DNA of 33,739 nucleotides from Sphingopyxis sp. KK2 (GCF_001990265.1 NZ_LYVN01000030.1:1-33739), one strand, 5' to 3'; numbered from the stretch's first letter, positions 7,516-15,847 are shown. A program made the numbers and translations. The notes: generated by a model from the sequence alone, not told the origin.

Positions 7516-7812
7516 TTATCCTTTTGCATTTCGCCGCCGGGTCTCCCAACCTTTTTTGGCGGCGGCGGACCGCTTCTCGCTGCTTTGACTCGAGCCGCCG
7601 ATCCGGCCGCCCTTTCGCGAAGATTCATGGGTATCGGGTTTGCCGCGACCGGAGCCCGATTTGTTGCCGCCGCCCGACTCCTTGTTCACCGTCGCCCACG
7701 CGCGGCTCTCGGCCTCCTTCTTGCCGACGCCCCGCTTCTCATACCCTTTCTCGATATGCTCGGCTTTGCGCTTCTGCTTGTCGGTGTAGCTCGATTTGTC
7801 GCCGCGGGGCAT
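7516..7812 (-). CDS. Plasmid-stabilisation-like small basic protein
   Basis: 98 residues from the ATG at 7812, with GGAGAG 6 nt upstream. It is highly basic and polar. It opens MPRGDKSSYTDKQKRKAEHI and continues YEKRGVGKKEAESRAWATVNK. This matches short alphaproteobacterial proteins usually labelled plasmid stabilisation protein, although these are mostly chromosomal. The second half has a Ser/Gly/Lys linker and a C-terminal RKGGRIGG plus AAAKKGWETRRR, suggesting nucleic-acid binding. The molecular role is not established. A stress-type promoter candidate lies at 7846-7870. It would fit a small abundant stress protein better than a plasmid function. Confidence 0.75.
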   Translation of the reverse strand: MPRGDKSSYTDKQKRKAEHIEKGYEKRGVGKKEAESRAWATVNKESGGGNKSGSGRGKPDTHESSRKGGRIGGSSQSSEKRSAAAKKGWETRRRNAKG

Positions 7813-7845
7813 GACAGCTCTCCATATCCGGCCCCCGTCTTGCTC

Positions 7846-7870
7846 AACCAACGGGCCCCGGCCGGGTTCC
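7846..7870 (-). promoter_or_regulatory. Candidate EcfG-type promoter of the plasmid-stabilisation-like gene
   Basis: On the minus strand: GGAAC at 7870-7866, 16-nt spacer, GGTT at 7849-7846. The -35 is exact and the -10 has one mismatch. It ends 34 nt before the ATG at 7812. Confidence 0.45.
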
Positions 7871-7997
7871 GTCAGGTCGCGGACATGGCATCCAGGATCC
7901 GCGAGGTAAGTGTCGCCGCCCTTGTCGGGGATTTGCGAAGCGCTTTGGCAGGTGCGATCCTGCAAATGTCCTCTCCGCTATCGCTATGCGGGCGCGA

Positions 7998-9434
7998 TCA
8001 GGGGCCGATGTCCGCGCCCGAAGGGCGAAGCCTGTGGCCCTCGCTCGCGGGGAAGCCGAGCGTGGCGGACACGCGGTCGTTCCAGCCATAAGGGTCTGCC
8101 CGGACGACGGGTTCGCCTGCCTCGTCGAACAATATGGTCTGATAGGTGAGGCGGACCGGAATTTCGCGCGGCAGCGGGACGAAGCTTTCCTTGCCGGTGG
8201 CCCGGGCCTTCTCCCATTCGGCCTCGATGCCTTCGTCCTTCGCCAGCATCGCGGCGAAGCCGAGTGCGTCCTCGACACGGACGCAGCCATGGCTGCGCTG
8301 GCGTTGGACCTCGCTGAAGAGCTGCTTGGCGGGGGTGTCGTGCAGATAGATCTGGTGCTCGTTGCGCATATCGAACTTGACCAGTCCCAGCGAATTTTTC
8401 GGTCCGGGCTGCTGGACGATCCACCCGTCCTTCCAGGCCATATTGTTGCGACGCAGATAGGCTCCACCCTTGCCCGCGATTTCCTTGCTCTGGATCGAGC
8501 GCGGTACGGTCCAGGTGGGGTTGGCGACGAGCCGGTAAATCGGCGATCCCAGCTGCGGCGTCTCGGTCTCGGGCTTGCCGACGACCACCTTGCGGGTGTC
8601 GGTGAGCTTGCCGTCTCGCCAATAGGCGAGCCGGGCCGAGGCGAGATTGACGTCGATGCGCGTCGCCGGCGGGCTGCGGTCGAGCCAGCGCATGCGTTCC
8701 ATGGCGACCGCGATGGCGCGCGCGCGGTCGGCGTCCGAGAGGTTGAGGATCGCGAGCGCTTCGGTTCCGATCACGCCATCGGGCTTGATGCCATAGTCGG
8801 CCTGCATGCGCTGCACCGCCTTCACCATCGCCGGCCCGTAGGTGTCGCCATGCGCGGACCCGCCGCCCAGATAATCGGAGGCGACAAGCTGGCGCGCGAT
8901 GGCCGGGATGCGCGGGTCGCGCGCCCCCGGTTCGAGCGGTTTGGCGGCTTCGGGGATGATCGCGGCGGGCGTGTCGCCCTGTTTGCGCAGCGCCAGATAG
9001 GCTTTGGAGAGCGCGCGATAGTTGTCGTCTTGCGGGGCGAGCCCCGAAAGCCAGTCGTCGACCTTGCCCTTGGCGAGAGCGTCGGCGAGGCCTGCCTTCA
9101 GTCTCGGGTCAGGCCGCGGCACGCTGTAGATGGTGTTGAGCTTCGCCGGATCGGACGCGCCGCGCGCGAGCGCCGCGGCGTAGCAAAGGGCAGTTTTCGT
9201 GAGCGCGGCCTCGCCTTCCGCGCTGCCGGGCTTGCCTTCGACGGTAAAGCGCATTCGGTCGAGGCCGTGCGCGGCCCGGCGGTCGATTGCTTCGCGGAGC
9301 TGTTCGACCGCTTTGTCAGTCCAGCGTGCATCTTCGGCGGCAGCGCTGGATTGAGCTGAATTTGTGGAGGTATCGCATCCGGAGAGCGTGGAGGACAGGA
9401 CGAGCAACGAACAAGCAAACACACCGTAACGCAC
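7998..9434 (-). CDS. L,D-transpeptidase lipoprotein (YcbB-type)
   Basis: 478 residues from a GTG at 9434, chosen because GAGGAG lies 6 nt upstream and it yields a clean lipoprotein signal (LSGC, lipid-modified C20). It forms 3-3 cross-links in peptidoglycan or acts on its stem peptides. After a poorly conserved N-terminal domain there is a peptidoglycan-binding repeat (about 235-275, with YGIKPDGVIGTEALAIL). The YkuD catalytic domain follows, with the signature SHGCVRVEDAL and catalytic C384. NPTWTVPRSI and WKDGWIVQQPGPKNSLG are typical of the long YcbB/LdtD group. A perfect EcfG-type promoter lies just upstream. A second YkuD-related gene follows at 9522, in the same direction but upstream. 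Confidence 0.93.
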   Translation of the reverse strand: MRYGVFACSLLVLSSTLSGCDTSTNSAQSSAAAEDARWTDKAVEQLREAIDRRAAHGLDRMRFTVEGKPGSAEGEAALTKTALCYAAALARGASDPAKLNTIYSVPRPDPRLKAGLADALAKGKVDDWLSGLAPQDDNYRALSKAYLALRKQGDTPAAIIPEAAKPLEPGARDPRIPAIARQLVASDYLGGGSAHGDTYGPAMVKAVQRMQADYGIKPDGVIGTEALAILNLSDADRARAIAVAMERMRWLDRSPPATRIDVNLASARLAYWRDGKLTDTRKVVVGKPETETPQLGSPIYRLVANPTWTVPRSIQSKEIAGKGGAYLRRNNMAWKDGWIVQQPGPKNSLGLVKFDMRNEHQIYLHDTPAKQLFSEVQRQRSHGCVRVEDALGFAAMLAKDEGIEAEWEKARATGKESFVPLPREIPVRLTYQTILFDEAGEPVVRADPYGWNDRVSATLGFPASEGHRLRPSGADIGP

Positions 9435-9461
9435 GCAAATCTCCTCGAAAACTGAAGATGT

Positions 9462-9486
9462 AACGCGCCGGTTGGTGAGGCGTTCC
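9462..9486 (-). promoter_or_regulatory. EcfG-type promoter of the L,D-transpeptidase
   Basis: On the minus strand: GGAAC at 9486-9482, 16-nt spacer, CGTT at 9465-9462. Both boxes are exact. It lies 28 nt before the GTG start. Confidence 0.72.
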
Positions 9487-9521
9487 GATCCTTTGGCGCA
9501 CGGCGCGCCCATATCCGACGA

Positions 9522-10205
9522 TCAGGCGCGCGCCGCGTAAATGAGGCGTCCCGTCCCGAGATGCGCGAAGGTTTCATCGAGACACTGCTCGCCGACGGCA
9601 AAACATCCCTGGCTGCGCCCGAGCTTTCCATGCGCCGCGATCATATCGTCATTGGCATACCAGGCGCCGTGAATGACGATCGCGCGCTCCATCGCATTGT
9701 CGTTCGTGGCATCGAGTCCGGTGAGGCGCTGCGACCGGCCATGCTTTCCGACATAATAGTCGCCGGTAAGAAAGGCCCCCTCGCTCGACGCATTGGATTC
9801 CGACATGTTCGAGAAACTGTGCAGGTATCCCGTGTGGCCGGGATCGGAGCCGCTGCCATGCGCCACGAGCTGCCGCGACACGCGGCCGCTCGCGACGTCG
9901 AGGAAGTGAAACCGGGCCTCGGAAGAGGGGGCCGAGAAATCGACGATGGCGATGCGGTCGCGGTGCCGGATCGTCCCGGCATGCTCGTCGAGCGCTGCAA
10001 GCGCCCTCCGCAGAAGCTGCGGGTCGAGTGTGGTGTCCGCCGGGCTGATCGGTCTCGCGGGCGTCGCGAGAGGCAAGGGAGCGGCGGCGAGACGCGGCGA
10101 CGTTTCAAGACGGCCCACCGTCGATCCCGCAAGCGCGCCCATAAGGGCAGCAGCGCCGGACACCATCAGTGTCCGCCTGCCAAGTTCGAGCGGCGGCGTT
10201 GTCAT
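9522..10205 (-). CDS. Murein L,D-transpeptidase catalytic domain family protein
   Basis: 227 residues from the ATG at 10205. An upstream ATG at 10235 is the alternative, and neither has a strong ribosome site. The N-terminus has GRRTLMVSGAAALMGALAG, a twin-arginine-like signal followed by a hydrophobic stretch, so it is probably exported and may use Tat. The catalytic part belongs to the YkuD_2 group: FSAPSSEARFHFLDVASG, VAHGSGSD, then HGKLGRSQGCFAVG with the likely nucleophile C201. Its substrate is presumably peptidoglycan. It is separate from the larger transpeptidase by 87 nt holding that gene's promoter, so the two need not be co-transcribed. Confidence 0.88.
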   Translation of the reverse strand: MTTPPLELGRRTLMVSGAAALMGALAGSTVGRLETSPRLAAAPLPLATPARPISPADTTLDPQLLRRALAALDEHAGTIRHRDRIAIVDFSAPSSEARFHFLDVASGRVSRQLVAHGSGSDPGHTGYLHSFSNMSESNASSEGAFLTGDYYVGKHGRSQRLTGLDATNDNAMERAIVIHGAWYANDDMIAAHGKLGRSQGCFAVGEQCLDETFAHLGTGRLIYAARA

Positions 10206-10342
10206 TGCCACAATATAGGCCAAGGTCCGCGACATTTAAGATGCCGCTATCGGCGGCGGTCACCAACGCGCCGCATTGTGCGCCTAGTCGGGCGAGCCGT
10301 TGTCGCCAATGGCGGCCGAGCCGATAAAAGTCGGGGCGGCGT

Positions 10343-11278
10343 CTAGCCGTTTACGACCGTGCCGCCGTTCGGGTGAAGGACCTGGCCCGACATATAGCTG
10401 CTGTCGTCGCAGGCGAGAAAGAGGAAGCTCGGTGCCACCTCGTTCGGCTCGCCGGGCCGCTTCATCGGCGTGGTCTCGCCGAAGCTTGCGACCTTGTCGG
10501 CAGGCGCTCCGCCGCGCGGGTTGAGCGGGGTCCAGATCGGGCCGGGGGCGACCGCATTCACCCTGATGCCCTTTTCGATCAGATTTTCGCTGAGCGAACG
10601 CGTGAAAGCGGTGATCGCGCCCTTGGTTGCGCTATAGTCGAGCAGGCCGCCGCTACCCTGATACATCGTCACGCTCGTGCAATTGATGATCGCAGCACCC
10701 TTTTTGAGGTGCGGGAGCGCGGCCTGCACCAGATAGAACATGCCGAAGATGTTGGTGGCGAACGTCCGCTGAAGCTGGTCGGGGGTGATGTCGCGGATAT
10801 CGTCTGCCGGATGCTGTTCCCCGGCATTGTTGACCAGCACATCGATGCGCTTCAGCTTGCTCATCACCTTGTCGACGATTGCCTTTCCGGCATTGGTCTT
10901 GCCGATATCGGCCTTGACGAGGATCGCGGTGCGCCCTTCGGCGCCCACTATCGCTGCCGTTTCCTCGGCATCGGCCTTGTTGCTCTTGTACACGATCGCG
11001 ACGTCCGCGCCCTCGCGCGCGAACAGCGCGGACACCGCGCGGCCGATGCCGCTGTCGCCGCCGGTCACGATCGCCACCTTGTCCTTGAGCCGCCCGGAGC
11101 CGGCATAGCGCGGCTCCCATTTCGGCGCACGGTCGAGGTCTGCCTCTCGATCTTTCGGCGGGGTGGGGATTGTCTTCGTGTCGCCGACATCTTTCCGGAG
11201 CTTCCTTGCCGCAGCCTGCTTTCCGCGCTTTTCGGCCGCGGTTTCTCCGACTTTTCCGGCCGCTGATTTGCGCGACAT
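10343..11278 (-). CDS. SDR family oxidoreductase (YghA-like)
   Basis: 311 residues from the ATG at 11278, with AGGAG 7 nt upstream. It is an NAD(P)-dependent short-chain dehydrogenase. The Rossmann motif is TGGDSGIG (72-79), the structural motif NNAG follows, and the catalytic YSATK lies after INCTSVTMYQG. The C-terminus GQVLHPNGGTVVNG is typical of the YghA/YdaD subgroup. Members are often annotated as general stress or glucose/ribitol dehydrogenase-like, and the substrate is not fixed. The first 40 residues are a Lys/Ala-rich basic extension (KSAAGKVGETAAEKRGKQAA), longer than in E. coli YghA, possibly disordered. A stress-type promoter candidate lies upstream. Confidence 0.92.
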   Translation of the reverse strand: MSRKSAAGKVGETAAEKRGKQAAARKLRKDVGDTKTIPTPPKDREADLDRAPKWEPRYAGSGRLKDKVAIVTGGDSGIGRAVSALFAREGADVAIVYKSNKADAEETAAIVGAEGRTAILVKADIGKTNAGKAIVDKVMSKLKRIDVLVNNAGEQHPADDIRDITPDQLQRTFATNIFGMFYLVQAALPHLKKGAAIINCTSVTMYQGSGGLLDYSATKGAITAFTRSLSENLIEKGIRVNAVAPGPIWTPLNPRGGAPADKVASFGETTPMKRPGEPNEVAPSFLFLACDDSSYMSGQVLHPNGGTVVNG

Positions 11279-11311
11279 CGCCAACTCCTCTTCTTCCGTC
11301 TGTCACCGACA

Positions 11312-11337
11312 AACCGGCTGGCCCTCCACTTGGTTGC
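11312..11337 (-). promoter_or_regulatory. Candidate EcfG-type promoter of the SDR gene
   Basis: On the minus strand: GCAAC at 11337-11333, 17-nt spacer, GGTT at 11315-11312, continuing as GGTTTGTCG. The CsbD-like gene has the same -35, spacer length and 9-nt -10 region at 21299-21324. One mismatch in each box. Confidence 0.42.
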
Positions 11338-11560
11338 AGATGGTAAGCGCGATCGGCATTGACCCTAGCCGCGAATGGAACGGGGGCGGGCGCGCATGCC
11401 AAGGCGCGAATGACCGCTGCAAGCAAGCAGGGCAGAGTGTTCAATCCCGTGAGGGTGGAAATACGCGGTCGCCTATCTACCTAAGCACCATCGCAATCCT
11501 TGCCGCCCGCGGAACCCAGGTCGCGAGCCGCGGGTCGGCACCGAAGCTGAGAGAAGAACC

Positions 11561-12226
11561 CTGTCCAAGATCGTCAACGGCGCCAGCCTGCAGCCTCGCT
11601 CCGGCCGCGCCCCCAAACACATCGTGCTGCTGCTCCATGGCTTCGGCTCGAGCGGCACCGACATGATCTCGCTCGCGCCGCAATGGCAGGAGGCCCTGCC
11701 GGACACGCTGTTTCTCGCGCCGCACGCGCCGCAGCGATGTTCGATGATGGGCGCGGGCTACCAATGGTGGGGGCTTTCGGGCTTCGCGCCGTCGGCGCTG
11801 GCCGCGGGTGCGGCATCGGCAGCGCCTGCGATCGACGCGCTCATCGACCGGAAGCTCGCGCAATATGGGCTCAGCGAGTCCGATCTTGCGCTGGTGGGGT
11901 TCAGCCAGGGCACGATGATGGCGCTTCAGGTGGGTCTTCGCCGCCCGCGCCCCGTTGCCGCGATCGTCGGCTACTCGGGCATGCTCGCAGGCGCTGCGGA
12001 TCTTGCGCATCATGTCCCGTCAAAACCGCCGGTGCTGCTGGTACATGGCACGGCCGACCCCGTTGTTCCGATCGCGGCGCTGCACATGTCGGAGAGCCAG
12101 TTGAAGCGGCTCGGCGTCGAGGTGGAGACCCATATCTCCTACGGCGTCGCGCACAGCGTCGATCCGGTCGGCCTGCGGACCGGCCGTGACTTCGTGGCCG
12201 GGGCCTTTTCGAGAAAATCCGGCTGA
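11561..12226 (+). CDS. Alpha/beta hydrolase, carboxylesterase/phospholipase family
   Basis: 221 residues if translation begins at CTG 11561 (S-K-I-V-N-G-ASLQPRSG), as homologues of this type would suggest. It is a serine esterase of the Abhydrolase_2 group, acting on small esters or lysophospholipids. The catalytic triad is visible: S115 in GFSQG, D166 in HGTADPVVP, H198 in YGVAHSV. The oxyanion LLLHGFGSSG is near residue 25. No ATG, GTG or TTG lies in frame between about 11462 and 11624. The GTG at 11624 would remove the first beta strand, so a CTG start or a sequence error is likely. GAGAGAAGAA sits just before the CTG. It stands alone in the rightward direction. Confidence 0.85.
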   Translation: MSKIVNGASLQPRSGRAPKHIVLLLHGFGSSGTDMISLAPQWQEALPDTLFLAPHAPQRCSMMGAGYQWWGLSGFAPSALAAGAASAAPAIDALIDRKLAQYGLSESDLALVGFSQGTMMALQVGLRRPRPVAAIVGYSGMLAGAADLAHHVPSKPPVLLVHGTADPVVPIAALHMSESQLKRLGVEVETHISYGVAHSVDPVGLRTGRDFVAGAFSRKSG

Positions 12227-12250
12227 ACCGACAGACTTCTAACGGGGCCT

Positions 12251-12268
12251 CCGCCGCAAGGGCGGCGG
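12251..12268. repeat. GC-rich hairpin after the esterase
   Basis: A 7-bp perfect stem (CCGCCGC / GCGGCGG) with an AAGG loop begins 24 nt past the esterase stop. There is no T tract, so it is at best a weak terminator. Confidence 0.35.
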
Positions 12269-12330
12269 CGATCTAAACGCGGCCTGCCGGGAAGGGAAAG
12301 CCGGGTCCGGCGCCGCGGCTCGGAGCGGCG

Positions 12331-12355
12331 GGAACTGCGGGGGGCAGCGGGCGTT
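12331..12355 (+). promoter_or_regulatory. EcfG-type promoter of the DUF1206 gene
   Basis: GGAAC at 12331-12335, 16-nt spacer, CGTT at 12352-12355. Both boxes are exact. It lies 31 nt before the ATG at 12387. Confidence 0.72.
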
Positions 12356-12386
12356 GGCTTGATGGTCAACCATCGGGACAGGCATC

Positions 12387-13178
12387 ATGAACAGGCTTCG
12401 GCGGCTCGAGACATTTGCGCGAACCGGCTGGTTCGCGCGCAGCGTCGTCTATTGCCTGCTTGCCTGGATCGCGATCAGCGGCTCGTCCGCCGACGACCCC
12501 AGCCCGCAAGCCGTGTTTCGCTCGGTCCGCGACATGCCCGCTGGCCCTATCCTGCTCGCCCTCCTCGCGATGGGGCTCGCGCTCTATGGCGGCTTTCGCC
12601 TCTACGGGGCGGCGCTCGATAGCGAAAACAAGGGGACGGCCGCCAAGGGAATTGCCGTACGCGTGGGCTATGCCGCGAGCGGCATCGCGCATTTCATCCT
12701 CGCCTGGGCGGCGCTTCGCCTCGCCTCGGGCGGCGGGGCCGAGGAGGGCCGCGAGAAAGAGGCGGCGGCTATGCTGCTCGACTTGCCGCTCGGCGGCCTG
12801 CTGCTCGGGCTCGTCGGCGCCGCATTCCTCGCGGCAGCCGCGCAGCAAGCCGTCAAAGCCTGGACCACCGAATTCGCGAAGGATCTCGATGCGGCAGCAC
12901 CCGCCTGGGCGGTGCCCGTGGGCCGCGTCGGACTTGCTGCGCGCGCGGTGGTGTTCGCGGTGATCGGTGTTTCGCTCGTGCGCGGCGGCTGGTTCGGCGC
13001 CGCAGGCGAGGTCAGGGGACTCGGCGACGCGCTGTCGGCGCTGACCGACAATCCGCCGCTCTATCTGCTCGTCGCCGCGGGTCTTTTCCTGTTCGGGGTC
13101 CACAGCTTCGTCGAGGCCCGCTGGCGGCGGCTACGCGACGAGGACATGATCGCACGGATCATGGCTGCGAGACGCTGA
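12387..13178 (+). CDS. DUF1206 family membrane protein
   Basis: 263 residues with about six membrane segments in three pairs, the layout of DUF1206 (three repeats of a two-helix unit). The repeats begin with an R-x-G-x-x-A-R/S pattern: FARTGWFARSVVY (10-22), VRVGYAASGIAH and VGRVGLAARAVVF. Each is followed by an A-W or V-G helix. The protein is predicted in the inner membrane and its function is unknown. It has an exact EcfG-type promoter 31 nt upstream. A 9-bp inverted repeat lies inside codons 10-18 and reflects the FAR-TGW-FAR repeat. A second EcfG-type promoter follows the stop, so the next gene is separate. Confidence 0.88.
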   Translation: MNRLRRLETFARTGWFARSVVYCLLAWIAISGSSADDPSPQAVFRSVRDMPAGPILLALLAMGLALYGGFRLYGAALDSENKGTAAKGIAVRVGYAASGIAHFILAWAALRLASGGGAEEGREKEAAAMLLDLPLGGLLLGLVGAAFLAAAAQQAVKAWTTEFAKDLDAAAPAWAVPVGRVGLAARAVVFAVIGVSLVRGGWFGAAGEVRGLGDALSALTDNPPLYLLVAAGLFLFGVHSFVEARWRRLRDEDMIARIMAARR

Positions 13179-13201
13179 TGATTTTCACCTGGCTGGCTGG
13201 C

Positions 13202-13226
13202 GGAACCCTGTGGGCCGCGCCGCGTT
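13202..13226 (+). promoter_or_regulatory. EcfG-type promoter of the small lipoprotein
   Basis: GGAAC at 13202-13206, 16-nt spacer, CGTT at 13223-13226. Both boxes are exact. It lies 31 nt before the ATG at 13258, the same distance as for DUF1206. Confidence 0.73.
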
Positions 13227-13257
13227 AGCTCGGCAGTCAACAACAGGGAGAGTCTCG

Positions 13258-13533
13258 ATGAAAAAGCTGTTTGTAACCCTTGCTGCCACCTCGGCCCTCG
13301 CGCTCGGCGCCTGCCAGAGCCCCGCCGCCGACAAGGTCGAAGACCAGGCCGAAGCAAAGGCCGACGCGATCGACGATCAGGCCGACGCGATGCCCGAGGG
13401 TCCCGCGAAGGAAGCGATGGAGCAGAAGGCCGACGTCGTCGAAGAGCAGGGCGAAGAAAAAGCCAATGTGATGGACGACAATGGCGAGATCGCTCCCTCC
13501 GAATCCGGCGTCGGCGACACGCAGAAGAAATAA
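13258..13533 (+). CDS. Small acidic lipoprotein, alanine/glutamate-rich
   Basis: 91 residues from the ATG at 13258, with GGGAG 7 nt upstream. MKKLFVTLAATSALALGAC is a lipoprotein signal with lipobox ALGAC, modified at C19. The mature part is helical, rich in Ala, Asp, Glu and Lys. It has repeated K-A-D-x-V/I-D/E-x-Q motifs (DKVEDQAEAKADAIDDQADA, then MEQKADVVEEQGEEKA) spaced like a coiled coil. I do not recognise a named family. Many alphaproteobacteria have such small stress-induced lipoproteins. An exact EcfG-type promoter upstream and a strong terminator downstream make it a one-gene transcript. Confidence 0.8.
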   Translation: MKKLFVTLAATSALALGACQSPAADKVEDQAEAKADAIDDQADAMPEGPAKEAMEQKADVVEEQGEEKANVMDDNGEIAPSESGVGDTQKK

Positions 13534-13558
13534 GACTGCCTTCCCTAAGGGCAGGGTG

Positions 13559-13582
13559 AAGGGCGCCGGGCACGGCGCCCTT
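13559..13582 (+). terminator. Rho-independent terminator of the small lipoprotein gene
   Basis: A 10-bp stem with arms AAGGGCGCCG and CGGCGCCCTT closes a 4-nt GGCA loop, starting 26 nt after the stop. TTTATCGTTT continues from it on the plus strand. Confidence 0.8.
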
Positions 13583-13652
13583 TATCGTTTCGGGAGGCGG
13601 GCTTCCGTCTGGCATTGCCATTGGCGGGTGAAAGCCCGCCGGCGGCGAGGGA

Positions 13653-15839
13653 TCAGAATATCCCGAGAAACTTCTTGCGCTGCTTCTTCTCGCCTTCGCG
13701 GGACTGCTTGCCATCCTCGGACTTGGCGGTCGTGCCCTTGCCGACGTCGTCGCGCGGCTTGCCCTTGCTGGTGCGCTGCGCCGCCGCGGTCGCCCCGGCG
13801 AGAACGGGGCCGCACTGCGCCGCCTTCGCATCGCCCGGATCGATGAACGGAAGGATCGCAGCCACCGGGCTGGCGAGGACGCCGAGACCGAGCCCGGCGC
13901 CGGCGCGTCCGGCGAGTTCGTCGCTCACCGGATCGATCTTCGGCGCCGCGAAATAGCCGCCGACGCCGACGGGAGACTGGCCCGAAAAGAGGCTGAAGGT
14001 CTTGCCGTCGGCACGCACCGCCATATCGAGCGCTTCGCTGCGGAACGAGAAGCCGCCGCGGCCGAGCATAACATTCTTCTTCGTATCGATCAGGATCGGA
14101 TCGGCAGCGGCGATGCCGCCGCGCACGGTGAAGGCGATCAGCCCGCAATTGATCTCGACGGGCTTCTTGAGCTTATCCTGGAACATCTTCTGCACGAACG
14201 TGCCAAGGTCGAGTTCGGCGAGCTGGATGTTGCGCGTCCAGAAGGTGCCCTGCGGCATCACGAAGGCGATCCTCCCGTTCGAGGTTGCAAGCGACGCGCG
14301 TACGCTGTCGCCGAAGCCGACCATCCTGATACGGCCGCTCACCGTTCCCGTCGTGCCCGACTCTTCGGTCCCGAAACGGGCTAACAGGGTCCCGAGACGC
14401 GTTGGCGACAGGCGGATGTCATATTCGGTGCGCACCACCGCAGGGCGGGCGTCAATCGATATGTCACTTTTCACCGTGCCGTCGGCGACGACGAAATTGA
14501 ACGGCTTGAGCTCCATCAGACCATTTTTGAGCCCGAGCGTCAGGTCGACCTGGCTGATCGGAAAACTCTCGGCGCGTACGCGGGTGACGCGGTACCGGAC
14601 ATCGGCATCGAAGCGCTTCAGGGCCGCGACGCGCAGCGGTGCGTCTGGGAGTATGCGCGGCCGACCGCCCACGGTCTCGACGGTGCCGCCGGTGCCCATC
14701 TTGTCGAGGCGCTGCGGGTCATAGCCGACGAACGGCCCGGCATCGATGATGTTGAGCGAGCGCGTGGCAAGATCGGCCTTGAGGTAGAGCCGCCCCCTGG
14801 GCTGGCTCACCGCGAGCGAGCCAGCAAGGTCGCTGTCGCCGAACAGGCCTTTCATGCCCGTCAGCTTCCATACTTCCTTCTCGTAAGTCAGGGCGGAGGT
14901 CAGCCGGTACGCCCGGGTGTCGGGGATTGCGACACCGAGAAAGTCGAAGATGCGCGACAAATTGCCGCCGCGCGCCTGCAGCTTGAGATCGGCGCCCTCG
15001 AGCTCGGTCGGACCCGGCAGCGTCCCCGCGACGTCGAGCGTGTTGCCGAGCCCGGTCGCATGGAGGGTGAGGGCATTTCTGCCGCCGGCGATCGTCTCGT
15101 TTGGCGATTTGAGACCGCCCGACAGGGTGAAGGGCTGTGCGCGCATCGTGCCGCGCCCCGAGAAGCGGATATCGTCGTTGATGCGCGTTCCCGTGGCGCG
15201 CACCGTGTCGATATCGATATCGGCGAAGAGCTGCAGTTTGGGATCGCGGTAGCTGAGGCCGCTCTGCGTGATCGCGGCGCGGCGGATCTGCGGAAGCTCG
15301 AGCGGTTCTGGCGGGCGGTTCGGGTCGCCGAAGGTCCAGCTGTTTCGTTTGTTTCCGGCATCCCATTCGAGCGCGACGCGCGCGCCGTCGAGATCGGCGA
15401 ACCGCAGGATGCGGTCCCCGAAGATCAAGGGCAGGGTGGCGAGCCGCGTGTCGACCTTTTTCGCGGTGAAGAACTGCCTGCTGCGTGCCCAGGCCGGGTT
15501 GGCGATCCGCACGTCCTCGGCGTAGAATTTGACGTTGAACGGCGCGAAATAAAGCTGGAAGTCGCCGCCGACGTCGACCTCGCGCTCGAGCTGCGCGGTC
15601 GCGAAGCGCTCGAACGGCCCTTTGAGGAAGCGGCCCTTCGTGATGAAGAGGATGAGCCAGATCGCGAAGAGGGTGAGAAGAAGGATCGCGACTGTCCGCA
15701 CGGCGATCCGAAGCGGGCGCGGTCGGCGCTCTAGCCAAGCCGGCGTCCAGACGGACTTCGCCCAGCGACGTGGAGGACCAGCCCAGCCGTTGGCGGGTGT
15801 CCGGGTTGCCGAAGCCGATTGACCGGAGCGGATGTCCAT
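13653..15839 (-). CDS. AsmA family protein
   Basis: 728 residues, a usual size. An N-terminal cytoplasmic arm (1-42) precedes one membrane segment (about 45-66, IAVRTVAILLLTLFAIWLIL). A large periplasmic part follows. AsmA features are GRFLKGPFERFATAQLEREVDVGGDFQLYFAPFNVKF near the start and a repeated beta-rich body. The C-terminal AsmA_2-like region contains GTVSGRIRMVGFGDSVRASLATSNG. The last 60 residues are basic and low complexity. AsmA-like proteins are bridge-like and implicated in phospholipid or outer-membrane homeostasis. This one is a single gene. A stress-type promoter candidate at 15848-15872 would give an almost leaderless mRNA. Confidence 0.88.
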   Translation of the reverse strand: MDIRSGQSASATRTPANGWAGPPRRWAKSVWTPAWLERRPRPLRIAVRTVAILLLTLFAIWLILFITKGRFLKGPFERFATAQLEREVDVGGDFQLYFAPFNVKFYAEDVRIANPAWARSRQFFTAKKVDTRLATLPLIFGDRILRFADLDGARVALEWDAGNKRNSWTFGDPNRPPEPLELPQIRRAAITQSGLSYRDPKLQLFADIDIDTVRATGTRINDDIRFSGRGTMRAQPFTLSGGLKSPNETIAGGRNALTLHATGLGNTLDVAGTLPGPTELEGADLKLQARGGNLSRIFDFLGVAIPDTRAYRLTSALTYEKEVWKLTGMKGLFGDSDLAGSLAVSQPRGRLYLKADLATRSLNIIDAGPFVGYDPQRLDKMGTGGTVETVGGRPRILPDAPLRVAALKRFDADVRYRVTRVRAESFPISQVDLTLGLKNGLMELKPFNFVVADGTVKSDISIDARPAVVRTEYDIRLSPTRLGTLLARFGTEESGTTGTVSGRIRMVGFGDSVRASLATSNGRIAFVMPQGTFWTRNIQLAELDLGTFVQKMFQDKLKKPVEINCGLIAFTVRGGIAAADPILIDTKKNVMLGRGGFSFRSEALDMAVRADGKTFSLFSGQSPVGVGGYFAAPKIDPVSDELAGRAGAGLGLGVLASPVAAILPFIDPGDAKAAQCGPVLAGATAAAQRTSKGKPRDDVGKGTTAKSEDGKQSREGEKKQRKKFLGIF

Positions 15840-15847
15840 AGCGCATC

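Noticed and set aside
13623-13640. Hairpin GGCGGG/CCCGCC after the AsmA gene
   Set aside because: A short stem with no T tract on the minus strand, too weak to call a terminator.
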